From NCBI RefSeq assembly GCF_009727065.1, contig NZ_WNLP01000007.1:1-64000 (forward strand): a stretch of 64,000 nt of DNA, read 5' to 3'. The DNA comes from Bifidobacterium canis. Lineage in GTDB: Bacteria > Actinomycetota > Actinomycetes > Actinomycetales > Bifidobacteriaceae. This document shows, in pieces, positions 49,226 to 58,051 of the stretch. The first letter of the stretch is position 1; every line of letters begins with the position of its first letter. Both the position numbers and the translations under genes were made by a program. The notes under the pieces are model-generated. The model saw only the letters and a list, made by a program, of their open reading frames with translations, searched no databases and was not told the origin of the DNA.

Positions 49226-50041
49226 TGCAGATCCGTTCTGTTAACTGTGCACGAAGAGATAGCTTCGACTACACACAGCAGAACGAATCTGTTAACTGCA
49301 CGCGAAGAGACAACTTCGGCTGCACGCAACAGAAGCAACCTGCTGAATGTGCACAAAGAAACAGTTACGACTGCACTTAACAGCGAGATTCTGTTGAGTG
49401 CACACAAGGAAGCGGCTACGGCTGCACCCTGCAGAATGAATCTGTTAACTGCGCGCGAAGAGAGCTCCTTGTGTGCATGCAACAGAAATATTCTGCTGAT
49501 TGCACGCGAGCAAGTCTGCTGCACTGCACTGAGCAGAATAATCCTGCTGCGCGTGCATAGAGAAACTCACACCGCTACATTCAACAGAGTCATTCTGCTG
49601 AATGCACGCGAAGAGATGGCTTCAACTGCACTTAACAGAGTGAATCTGTTAACTGCACGTGAGGAAGCCTGCCCCGCTGCATGGAGCAGAGTAATCCTGC
49701 TGAGTGTGCATGAAGAAGCCGACTGTGCTGCATGCAACAGAAACAATCTGCTAAATGCACACGAGGAAAGCCACTCGCACGCACGCAACAGAAACAATCT
49801 GCTGACAGTGCACGAAGAGGCAGCTACAACTGCATTCAGCGGAACGAACCTGTTAACTGCACGCGAAGAGAATCTCCCGCGTGCACGCAACAGAAACAAT
49901 CTGCTAGCTGTGCACGAAGAAACGGCTACAACTGCATTCAACAGAACGAATCTGTTAACTGCACGCGAAGAGGATCCCTCGCGTGCACGCAACAGAAATG
50001 ATCTGTTAACTGCACGCGAGCACGGCAGCAGATTTGCTTGG
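49226..50041. repeat. Tandem array, exactly 16 x 51 bp (dyad family B)
   Basis: Sixteen units start every 51 bp from 49226 to 49991 with no length change, though units differ at many positions. Typical unit start: AACAGAACGAATCTGTT, a small dyad, then AACTGCACGCGAAGAG; a second dyad joins GCACGCG to CGCGTGC in several units. The plus strand stays open through all units (17-residue repeats such as NRTNLLTAREEDPSRAR), and much of the minus strand is open too. No start codon with a ribosome site precedes it, so I treat it as DNA repeat. It fills the gap between the convergent frc and GH31 genes. Confidence 0.95.
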
Positions 50042-50064
50042 TGACTCATCTATATATGAGTCAC
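50041..50064. promoter_or_regulatory. AT-centred palindrome
   Basis: GTGACTCAT and ATGAGTCAC arms around CTATAT. It directly follows the 51 bp array. Confidence 0.55.
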
Positions 50065-50077
50065 CAAGCGCACTCCA

Positions 50078-50101
50078 AGCGACACTTATATATTGGTCGC
50101 T
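50078..50101. promoter_or_regulatory. AT-centred palindrome over the GH31 stop codon (family P)
   Basis: Imperfect dyad with AGCGAC and GTCGCT arms around an AT core (TTATATATTGG). It includes the stop codon of the GH31 gene and may act as its terminator. Confidence 0.55.
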
Positions 50102-52765
50102 AGGAGCGAGGGAGAGGCTCGGTGAGGGCTGCGATAACCGATTGAGGAACATGCGATGTGAGGATCGGATCGTGGGCACCCGGCTGCACATCCAAAGCCG
50201 GCATGGACGCCAGCGCAGCAGCCCCTTGCCGATTGATCGCCTCCCATGCGAGGTCTTTGCCGACATTGCTCATCTGGGATTCGAGCAGAATCTGTCGGCA
50301 GTCCTCGAGCGCACGATTGCTGGCGATGCCCAGCGGCTTGGCGAAACGGATCTCCACAGGCGCGCTTGCGGAAACGGCTGCAACTGTGACGGATAGCGAC
50401 AACGTGGACTCATCATAGTGCATGGTCGCCACCGCGCTATGCCCATCAACGAACACCTGAAGCGATTGCGCTTGCTCGGCATCAGGCCGTGCCACACCGC
50501 GGAACACGATTGTCCAATCGCGTACTGCCGGCACTGCCGCGGCATCTCCTTCCACCGCTGACACCGTGAACACCGTTGCATCCTCGCCCCACTGCTGGCT
50601 CAGACGCGTGCGCGCAGTCGCCGGCAGTGCCGCAGACCATTCGCCGGAGTCCTCGATCATCTCGAACTCGCCGCTGCCAGGGAACGCGAGCACACGTAAG
50701 CGCGCAGGATTATCCACCGAATTCACGGCAGCGCCATCCTCCAGTATCTGCAAAGGAACAATCGCGCCAGACTGAGCGAACACTGGCGTGCGGTCAAGTC
50801 CGCGCCATACTGTCAGGCGTCGCCCGCCAGCGTCGGCGCTCACGTAGCGGCGGCCTTCGAAGAAGTCGTAATACTCCCCCTGCGGCAGCCACAAATCGGC
50901 ACGCGCGCGTAGCGTATGCGGATCGACGGCGCGCGTGATCGGCGCGACGATCAGCTGCGTGCCGAAATAATATTCGTTCGGATACCAGTACGCAGTAGGC
51001 TCGTGTGGCGAGCGCCAATACATCGGCTCGATAAGCGGGCGGTTGCCGAACGCGGCGCGATAATTCATCGTATATACATACGGCAGCAGCTCGTGGCGAA
51101 GTCGCAGTGCGCGAATCATCTGCGAGCGCATAGGCTCGGGGAAATTCCACGGTTCTTTGCCGGAGAATGGCGAGTTACTTGAATGCAGACGATTGATCGG
51201 GCTGAACACACCGTACTGATACCAGCGCAGCTCGAGCTCGTTATCTCGGTAGCCGAGCATGTGCCCGCCGATGTCGTGACTCCACCAGCCGTAGCCAATA
51301 TTCGAAGCTGTTGCGGTGAAGCGCGGCTGGAAATCGAGCGATTCCCACGTCATCACCGTGTCTCCCGAGAAACCGATCGGATATCGGTGCGAGCCGGGGC
51401 CCGCGTAACGGCTGAATGTGAGCGGCCACGGGCGCGGCTGCTCAGTGTTCGCGGGCACTGTGCTGTGCGCGCTATTCTGCACATTATTTTGCGAGTTATT
51501 CTGCGTATTATTGTGCGCACTGACATACGCGTTATTCTGCGCATTCTGCGCGCTGCTTTGCGCGCAATCGCGCGAGTCGAGGTAATGCGTGTGATTGAGC
51601 ATCCACAGCGGGTCGAGTCCCTTCTGCCGTGTGACGCCGCCCTGCTGCCAGTCCACCCACCAGAAGTCCACGCCCTCGCGCGCCATGCGATGATGCAGGT
51701 CAAGGTACGCGTCCATGAAGCGCGGGCTCGACGGGTCGAACATAATCGGTGCCTGCGAATCCGGATCGACGCCCATATTGCGCGCGACGTGCGCGTAGTC
51801 GTCTTCGAACGCGCGGATGCCGTCGCGCGGGTGCTCGTTGAGTGTGACGCGCAGTCCCTCGCGGTGCAGTTCGCGCAGGAACTGCCGGTGGTCGGGGAAG
51901 AGCTCGCGGTTCCAGCTGTAGCCGGTCCAGCCGGAGCCGAACTTCGGGTCAACATCGGTGATGTGCCAGTCCATGTCGATCACCGACACACTGAACGGGA
52001 TGCCCACGTTTTTGAAGCGGCGCATGAGTTCGAGATATTCGTTTTGTGAGTAACGGTAGAAGCGGCTCCACCAGTTGCCGAGTGCCCAGCGCGGAATGAG
52101 CGGCGTCGGGCCGGTGAGACGGTAGAAGTCGTCGATCGCTTCGGTGAAGCGCAGTCCGTAGCCGAAGAAATAGAGATCTTGGTAGCTGGGGTCGCCGTCA
52201 CGCTCGCCGACGTGACGTATTCGCGCGCGATCGGCCACGTGCCGAACGGGTTGGGTTCGCCGTTGACTTCGCTGACTTGCGCGAGAATATTACTGCGCGT
52301 GTCATCGAGCACAGCCCAGCCGTCGCGCGAAAGGATGCCGTCGCCGAGCGGCACGTCGCCGTCTGCTTCGTCAAGCGTCTGTGTCGTGCCCTTCAAGTTT
52401 CCACGTGAAACATCGCCGTAGTGCCACGTGTTGAACTGGCTCGCGGGCACACCTTTCACCACGATGGACAATCCTTCTCTGCTGAGCGGCTGGCCGTCAT
52501 AGTCGAGCGTGAGCGCGGGCGTTTCGATGCGCACGCCGGAGTTCGCGCCGGCGTGCGCGACCGTCATCTGCACATCGCGGCCGAGGTCGCGGTTGAGTAC
52601 TGTTTGCGTCGGGCGATCTTCGAATATGCCGCGCTCCGACCACTCGATGCGAATAAGCGAGTCGGTGAGCACGCTGATGCGCCACTGCTCCCCCTGCACG
52701 ACCTGCGCGCGCGGAGCAACCGGCTTGAGGTGTTCGGTCAGGTGCTGAAAAGACTGATGTTCCAT
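50100..52765 (-). pseudogene. GH31 alpha-glycosidase, one frameshift
   Basis: The N-terminal beta-sandwich (RISVLTDSLIRIEWSERGIFEDRPTQTVLNR) is read from 52765; the frame breaks near 52210 after IAREYV, and the other frame continues with GDPSYQDLYFFGYGLRFTEAIDDFYRLTG into the TIM barrel. The nucleophile is Asp in VDFWWVDWQQGG and the acid/base Asp in GFSGDTVMTWESL. Corrected length is about 888 residues. The family acts on alpha-glucosides or alpha-xylosides; substrate is not clear. No signal peptide, so intracellular. An unusual N/Q-rich insertion of about 40 residues sits within the catalytic domain (51445-51575). No clear ribosome site at the start. Confidence 0.85.
51445..51575 (-). repeat. 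N/Q/A-rich low-complexity insertion in the GH31 gene
   Basis: Degenerate repeats of CAGAATAAC-like codons encode SAQNAQNNAYVSAHNNTQNN and on to about 40 residues between LDSRD and the next conserved barrel strand. Confidence 0.75.
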
Positions 52766-52819
52766 AATCTGCAACTATAGAATGCGACGCGCGCGATCAA
52801 ATTATATAGATATATAGAA

Positions 52820-52856
52820 CGCGGGTCTGCGTGCGCTTCGGCACAGCAGACCCGCG
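52820..52856 (-). terminator. Hairpin after the mannanase gene
   Basis: Two-part stem: CGCGGGTCTGC with its complement, and an inner GTGC/GCAC. It lies about 37 bp after the mannanase stop and upstream of the GH31 gene. Confidence 0.7.
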
Positions 52857-52892
52857 GATTTTCAATACTTATTAATTATTGAGTATTACTCA

Positions 52893-54437
52893 CTAGCGAA
52901 CTTTGCAGCTCTGGTTATTTTCCCAGCCCCAGCCGTCACCGTCAGGATCGACGGAAGACGAGGAGCAGTATGGGTAACCGTCTGGGCTCGTGGTGGAACC
53001 GGAATTGCCCGAATTACCGGAGTTGCTTGCGACTTTGCAGCTCTGGTTGTTCTCCCAACCCCAGCCGTCACCGTCAGGATCGACCGAAGACGAGGAGCAG
53101 ATCGGGTAATTGCCATCGCCGGTATTGCCAGTATTGCCGGAGTCACTGCCCGAGTTTCCGGAGTCGCTACCGGTGTTGCCGGAGTTGCTCACGACTTTGC
53201 AGGACTGGTTGTTCTCCCAACCCCAGCCATCACCATCGGGGTCAACCGAGGAAGACGAGCACACTGGGTAGCCATCATCGGTTGTGCCAGTATTGCCGGT
53301 ATTGCCAGTGCCACCAGTGGTATTCACAACCTTGCAGCTCTGGTTGTTCTCCCAACCCCAGCCGTCACCGTCAGGATCGACCGAGGAAGAGGAGCAGATC
53401 GGGTAGCCATCGTCAGTCGTATCGCCGCCACCAACGTTTGAGCCGCCGCCGTAAATACCAGCCTTCTCAACGCCGCGCTGCTTCAAGCCATTGGTGCCGT
53501 TGATGAACATGTTGCCCCAGCTGGAAAGCGAGCCGGCGTTCCAGTTGTTCACGAGGTCGAGGTATTCCACGCCGTCCGTGTTGCCGCACCACGACCAGGC
53601 AAGCAAGCCCACGCCTTTCTCTTTGGTGTAGCTCATGATCGTCGCGGCGTCTGGAATGCCGTCGGAGTGCTTGTTGCCGAACTCGCCCACCATGAGAGGC
53701 AGTCCTTGGTTGACGAACGAGTCGATGTACGATTTCACCGTGCTCGCCGAGCTATACACGCCATACATGTGCACGTCGAACAGCACGTTGGAGTCTTGCT
53801 GGTAGACACTCTTCGCGTTGTTTTTCATAACGCCCTGCCAGTCCTGCCCCCAGTTCGGGGCGGTGACTACGAGCGTGTGCTTGAAGCCGGCGTCTCGCAT
53901 CTGCTTGATGGCACTCTTCGTGCCCGCCGTCCACTGCGCAGCGGTGTTGTTGCCGTAGGGCTCATTGCCGAGGTTGATCATGACGTAGTCTTCTTGACCC
54001 TTGATGGCACTGCCCACGGACTTCCAGAACTGCACGGCGTCGTCGAGGCTCTTCGCGTCTGCCGCATATTCGGTGTCTCCGTAGCCAGTGGTGTCATGAT
54101 CTTCAAGGATGCAGACGAGATTGTTCTGCTTACACTGGTTCACGATATTGCTGACTTCGCTCGCGGAGGTCGTGCCATACCGACCTCCCGAGAGCACGAC
54201 GCGCACGGTGTTCGCGCCGGCGTTCGCGATGTCTGCGATCGAGCTGGTGTGCTCCGGGTACCACTGGTAAGCATGGTTGATTCCCTGTGGAATGAACTGC
54301 TTGCCCGCGGAATAGAGCTTGCCTCCCGAAACGTGAAGCGAGTTGTCTGCCGCCTGTGCCGCAGTCGCTGGAACAACGGCAGCCAGTGCCGCTGCGCCAA
54401 CTATTGCAGCCAGTGTTTTCTTGATATTGATATGCAT
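52893..54437 (-). CDS. Secreted GH5 (subfamily 8-like) beta-mannanase with four CBM10-like modules
   Basis: The 514-residue protein has a signal peptide (about residues 1-29, ends ATAAQAAD) and a GH5 catalytic domain. The acid/base Glu159 is in MINLGNEPYG and the nucleophile Glu252 in LPLMVGEFGNKHSDG. Resemblance to bifidobacterial GH5_8 mannanases suggests beta-1,4-mannan as substrate. The C-terminus has four nearly identical 26-residue modules (about residues 345-370, 390-415, 444-469, 488-514) containing VDPDGDGWGWENNQSCKV, joined by G/N/S/T linkers. The GWGWENNQSC pattern fits CBM10. There is no sortase motif, so it is probably released. Start follows GGAAGAAAG. Confidence 0.9.
   Translation of the reverse strand: MHINIKKTLAAIVGAAALAAVVPATAAQAADNSLHVSGGKLYSAGKQFIPQGINHAYQWYPEHTSSIADIANAGANTVRVVLSGGRYGTTSASEVSNIVNQCKQNNLVCILEDHDTTGYGDTEYAADAKSLDDAVQFWKSVGSAIKGQEDYVMINLGNEPYGNNTAAQWTAGTKSAIKQMRDAGFKHTLVVTAPNWGQDWQGVMKNNAKSVYQQDSNVLFDVHMYGVYSSASTVKSYIDSFVNQGLPLMVGEFGNKHSDGIPDAATIMSYTKEKGVGLLAWSWCGNTDGVEYLDLVNNWNAGSLSSWGNMFINGTNGLKQRGVEKAGIYGGGSNVGGGDTTDDGYPICSSSSVDPDGDGWGWENNQSCKVVNTTGGTGNTGNTGTTDDGYPVCSSSSVDPDGDGWGWENNQSCKVVSNSGNTGSDSGNSGSDSGNTGNTGDGNYPICSSSSVDPDGDGWGWENNQSCKVASNSGNSGNSGSTTSPDGYPYCSSSSVDPDGDGWGWENNQSCKVR
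52896..53405 (-). repeat. Four-copy DNA repeat encoding CBM10-like modules
   Basis: Four nearly identical stretches of about 78 bp, 44-54 codons apart. The high identity suggests recent duplication or gene conversion, and a risk of assembly collapse. Confidence 0.85.
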
Positions 54438-54820
54438 GAGCCTACTTTCTTCCTTCACTGCATCATTGCAGATGTGCTTCATTGCATGTAATCGGAAATA
54501 TACTGCTCCGCCATAGAGCATTCCTGATTACATACACAAAATACCACTAAACTTAACCGCTTAACAACTTGGAAATCATAGGATATTGTTAATTTGTAAA
54601 ACTTAAAGTTTTACTGTATTATGCGCACGGATTTCGAGCAGGCAAGTTGTGTGACCAATCTATATTTGGGCGCAAAAAAGAAAGCTCCGTCGACGAATCG
54701 ACGGAGCTTATGAAGACTCATGCACGGCAGTCACTGCGCAATATCATTGCGCTAGCGCCTCCGCACGGCAGCGCCTATTTGAGATATCAACCAGACACTG
54801 CCGCTACGCTGAGCGGAAAC
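54438..54820. other. Intergenic region between mannanase and AEC transporter genes
   Basis: No gene seen in this 383 bp gap. It has the AT-rich upstream region of the mannanase gene (about 54530-54620) and the terminator of the AEC gene. Confidence 0.6.
54682..54709 (-). terminator. Terminator after the AEC transporter gene
   Basis: Perfect 12 bp stem (AAGCTCCGTCGA and complement), followed on the minus strand by TCTTTTTT. Confidence 0.9.
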
Positions 54821-55912
54821 TCAGTGGCAGACGAGCGGGACGAGCCAGATCCACAGCAGGCAGGTGACGGCGAACGCAACCGTGGAGACCGCGGTGGTCG
54901 AAGCGCCTTCCTTGACGTAGATGTTGTAGCGGCTCGAGATGATGATGCCGGAGAAGGCCGGAGGCAGTGCCACAGCCATGACGAGCATCGAGAGCTTGTT
55001 GACATCGCTGCCCATGCCGAGCAGCAAGCCAACGCCAAGGAACACGGCAGGCGTGAGAATCAAGCGATAGAACGTGTTCCACAGCGTTTCCTTGCCGATC
55101 GAGAACTTGACGGTGGAGAGTGCGAGGCCAGCAGCCAGCACTGCGACGCCGGAGTTTGCCTTAGCGATCAGGTCGAAGGTCGGGGCGACGGCGGACGGCA
55201 CGCGCACACCGAGCAGCACCAGCACGATGGCGAGCAGCGGAGCCCAGCACACAGGCTGCTTGAGCGCGTTGATGAGTGCCTCAAGGTTGCTGTTCTTCTT
55301 CTTGCCCATGTTCGAAGACTTCGACACCATGACCTCGGCGTTCTTGTCTTGCTTCGCATCCTTGGCAGGATCAACGGCTTTGTCGTCCTTCGGGTTGACG
55401 ATGCTCACCTGACCCTTGGAATTGGCGACCGCCTGCTTCGAGAGACGTTCGCGATCCTTGGCCTGACCGACGTTGATGAGGTACATGCCGATTGGAATGG
55501 TGACGGCGTTCACCACGATGGAGATGATTGCGATCACGAGGTTCGTGCTCACCGAATCACCATAGATCGGGTCGAGCACGGCGAAACCGAGGAAGCCGAT
55601 CGTTGGCGAGCCAGCGATCAACGCGCACACTGCAGCTTCCTGAATGCTGCGGTGGAACATCAGGCGGCACAAGTAATAGCTCAGCATGAACATGACGATG
55701 ATGCCCACGAAACCGAGCACAGTGAGCATGGCGTCTTGCGCGAGCATGGAGCGCGTCGCCTTGACGATGGAGATGAACAGTGCTGCCGGCAATGCGATGT
55801 TCAGCACGAGCTTGTTCAAGCCCTGACGCTGGTCGTCGTCGAAGTAGCTAAGTTTTCCACAGATATATCCCAATGCCATGATGACGATGATCGGGACGAT
55901 ATCGTTTACCAA
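54821..55912 (-). CDS. AEC family transporter, probable oxalate/formate carrier
   Basis: The 363-residue membrane protein has about ten helices in two bundles around a charged loop at about residues 165-215 (rich in K and D). AEC features include LVLNIALPAALF, ALIAGSPTIGFLG and LTPAVFLGVGLLLGMG. AEC proteins carry malate, malonate, oxalate or auxin-like acids. It lies 115 bp after oxc in the same direction, so oxalate uptake (or formate/oxalate exchange) is the likely role, by context only. Confidence 0.87.
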   Translation of the reverse strand: MVNDIVPIIVIMALGYICGKLSYFDDDQRQGLNKLVLNIALPAALFISIVKATRSMLAQDAMLTVLGFVGIIVMFMLSYYLCRLMFHRSIQEAAVCALIAGSPTIGFLGFAVLDPIYGDSVSTNLVIAIISIVVNAVTIPIGMYLINVGQAKDRERLSKQAVANSKGQVSIVNPKDDKAVDPAKDAKQDKNAEVMVSKSSNMGKKKNSNLEALINALKQPVCWAPLLAIVLVLLGVRVPSAVAPTFDLIAKANSGVAVLAAGLALSTVKFSIGKETLWNTFYRLILTPAVFLGVGLLLGMGSDVNKLSMLVMAVALPPAFSGIIISSRYNIYVKEGASTTAVSTVAFAVTCLLWIWLVPLVCH

Positions 55913-55961
55913 AATTTTGTCATTTTCTTCTCTTACTCAGAAGTATTGAAATAAATCTTCG

Positions 55962-55996
55962 GATTGGTAGCCGGCAGATTGCGCCGGCTACCAATC
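55962..55996 (-). terminator. Hairpin between oxc and the AEC gene
   Basis: Perfect 14 bp stem (GATTGGTAGCCGGC and complement). It may partly end oxc transcription or protect its mRNA. Confidence 0.75.
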
Positions 55997-56026
55997 TTGC
56001 GTAGTGAGTTGATCTCGCGGATCAAC

Positions 56027-57793
56027 TCACATGTGCGCACCCTTGAGGTACGGGTTCGACGTCATCTCAGACGTGGCGAGCGGGCCTACGACTGGCTTCG
56101 GGTTGAGGTTGCCGATGTGACCGGATTCCTTGCCTGCATAGTCAGCGAGCTGCACGTGCACGAAGCTCGGCTTGCCGGAGTTGACCGCTTCGCCGACCAT
56201 CTGCTCGACTTCGGCAGGCGTCGTGGCGTAGTAGCCCTTGCCACCGAAGGCCTCGATCATGCGCTCGTAGTGAGCATCGTGGCTGAGCGTGAGCGGGGAC
56301 GGATCGCCGTCATTGCCGAGGTTCTCGAAGTCGCCGCGGTAGATGCCGCCGTTGTTGAGCACCACGAACGTGATCGGCAGGTTGTAGCGGCATGCCACTT
56401 CGATTTCCATGCCGTCGAAACCGAAGCCGGAATCACCGCCGATGTAGAGCACCTGCTTGCCGGTCGCCACAGCAGCGCCGATCGCATAGCCGACCGCGCA
56501 GCCCATGACGCCCCACGTGCCGCAATCGAGGCGGTGGCGAGGCTGGTAGATGTCGATAATGTTGCGGGCATCATCGAGCGTGTTGGCGCCTTCGTTGGCC
56601 AGATACATGTCTTTGTGCTGGTCGTAGACCTTCTTGATCGCACCGAGGGCATCGTAGTGGCCCATTGGCACGGTGTTGGAGTTGACGCGGGCGGCGAACT
56701 TGGCGTCGTTCTCGGCGGCGTTGGCCTTGAGTGCGTTCAGCCACTCATCGGATGCCTTGACCGACGTCTTGGCGAGGCCGGCGTTGAGCATGGCCATTGC
56801 GGACTTGATGTCGCCGACCACCGGGCAGGCGATCGGGCGAGCGTTTTCGATCTCGTTCGGGTCGATTTCAATCTGGATGAACTTGACGTTCGGGTTCCAT
56901 TCCTTGCCTTCGCCGAAGTTCAGCATCCAGTTGAGGCGTGCGCCCACGAGCAGCACGACGTCGGCGGTGCGAAGCGCAAGGCCACGGCAGCTGGCGGTGC
57001 AATGCGGGTCGTCGTCTGGAATGACGCCCTTGGCCATCGACATCGGCTGGAACGGGATGTCGGTCTTCTGCACGAATTCACGCAGTTCGTCTTCGGCCTG
57101 CGCGAGAGCAGCACCCTTGCCGACGAGCATCAGCGGGTTCTTGGCTTCAGAGAGGAGCTTGAGCGCTTCATCGATGGAGGCCTGCGCCGGCGGCATAGCC
57201 GGAGCCGGCTGGTTGGCGATCCAGAGCTTCTGCTCGGCTTCGTCTTTGTCCATCGTCTGAGCAACGGCATCATCAGGGAAGTCGATGTAGACGGCACCTG
57301 GGCGGCCGGAGCACGCCACATGCATCGCACGGGCTACAGCCAGCGGAATGTCTTCGATCTTGTCGATGCGGAACGATTCCTTGCAGAAGTCCTTCGCATA
57401 GTTCATCTGGTCAAGGCCCTCGTATTCGCCTTCGTGCATATCGACAACGTGGCGAGACGAGGAGCCACCGATCATGATGACCGGGAAGCCGTTCGTGGTG
57501 GCTTCGAGCATCGCGGCAAGGCCGTTGAGGAAGCCAGGGGCAGAAACGGTGAGTGCGACGGCAGGCTTGCCGGTGATGAAGCCTTCGGCGGCTGCGGCGT
57601 TGACCGCATCCTCTTCATGGCGCATGCCGATATAGCGAATGCCCATGCCCTGCGCAATACGAGCGAAGTCAGTGACCGGAATGCCAACCACGCCATACAT
57701 GGTCTTGACACCGCTCTTCAGAAGCGCTTCAGCAAGATAATGAGGAGAATCGGTGAGATTCTGATTTGCGTTTGTAGCAGTTTCGTCAACCAT
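56027..57793 (-). CDS. oxc: Oxalyl-CoA decarboxylase
   Basis: The 588-residue thiamine-diphosphate enzyme turns oxalyl-CoA into formyl-CoA and CO2. The catalytic Glu is in YIGMRHEEDAVNAAAAEGF; the cofactor motif runs from GGDSGFGFDGMEIE to VVLNNGGIY. The substrate-side features fit OXC rather than acetolactate synthase (GSSSRHVVDMHEGEYEGLDQM, YAKDFCKESFR). I prefer the ATG at 57793 over a TTG at 57802. With frc and the AEC carrier it completes oxalate breakdown, consuming a proton and generating formate for export. Confidence 0.96.
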   Translation of the reverse strand: MVDETATNANQNLTDSPHYLAEALLKSGVKTMYGVVGIPVTDFARIAQGMGIRYIGMRHEEDAVNAAAAEGFITGKPAVALTVSAPGFLNGLAAMLEATTNGFPVIMIGGSSSRHVVDMHEGEYEGLDQMNYAKDFCKESFRIDKIEDIPLAVARAMHVACSGRPGAVYIDFPDDAVAQTMDKDEAEQKLWIANQPAPAMPPAQASIDEALKLLSEAKNPLMLVGKGAALAQAEDELREFVQKTDIPFQPMSMAKGVIPDDDPHCTASCRGLALRTADVVLLVGARLNWMLNFGEGKEWNPNVKFIQIEIDPNEIENARPIACPVVGDIKSAMAMLNAGLAKTSVKASDEWLNALKANAAENDAKFAARVNSNTVPMGHYDALGAIKKVYDQHKDMYLANEGANTLDDARNIIDIYQPRHRLDCGTWGVMGCAVGYAIGAAVATGKQVLYIGGDSGFGFDGMEIEVACRYNLPITFVVLNNGGIYRGDFENLGNDGDPSPLTLSHDAHYERMIEAFGGKGYYATTPAEVEQMVGEAVNSGKPSFVHVQLADYAGKESGHIGNLNPKPVVGPLATSEMTSNPYLKGAHM

Positions 57794-57994
57794 TGCAAAC
57801 AATCCTCTCTATTAGCTTTTAGCTTTAACAATCACCTTGATGATAGGACCGTTCACATGGGCTTTTTCGACGGGAACGCGCTCAGCGTATTCCTGACTTC
57901 ACTTTTTGAGCGTACAGTGAAATTGTTATATACGTCTACAACAAATTTCTTACTTTTGCCTAACGTTGTCGTTTCCGACAGATCCGCTCCTTTT

Positions 57995-58016
57995 CGACCA
58001 ATATATAGATCGGTCG
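57995..58016. promoter_or_regulatory. AT-centred palindrome (family P) upstream of oxc
   Basis: Imperfect dyad with CGACC and GGTCG arms around AATATATAGATC, about 200 bp upstream of oxc and 36 bp after the CLC gene. Could be operator or terminator. Confidence 0.55.
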
Positions 58017-58051
58017 AGGGGAGACGGCTAAGCGAACTGTATATACATGGG

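Noticed and set aside
49247..50044. Gene for a 265-residue repeat protein
   Set aside because: Provisionally rejected: no ribosome site, only a GTG inside the array, rare codons, and the minus strand is open too; kept as a finding because synonymous variation leaves doubt.
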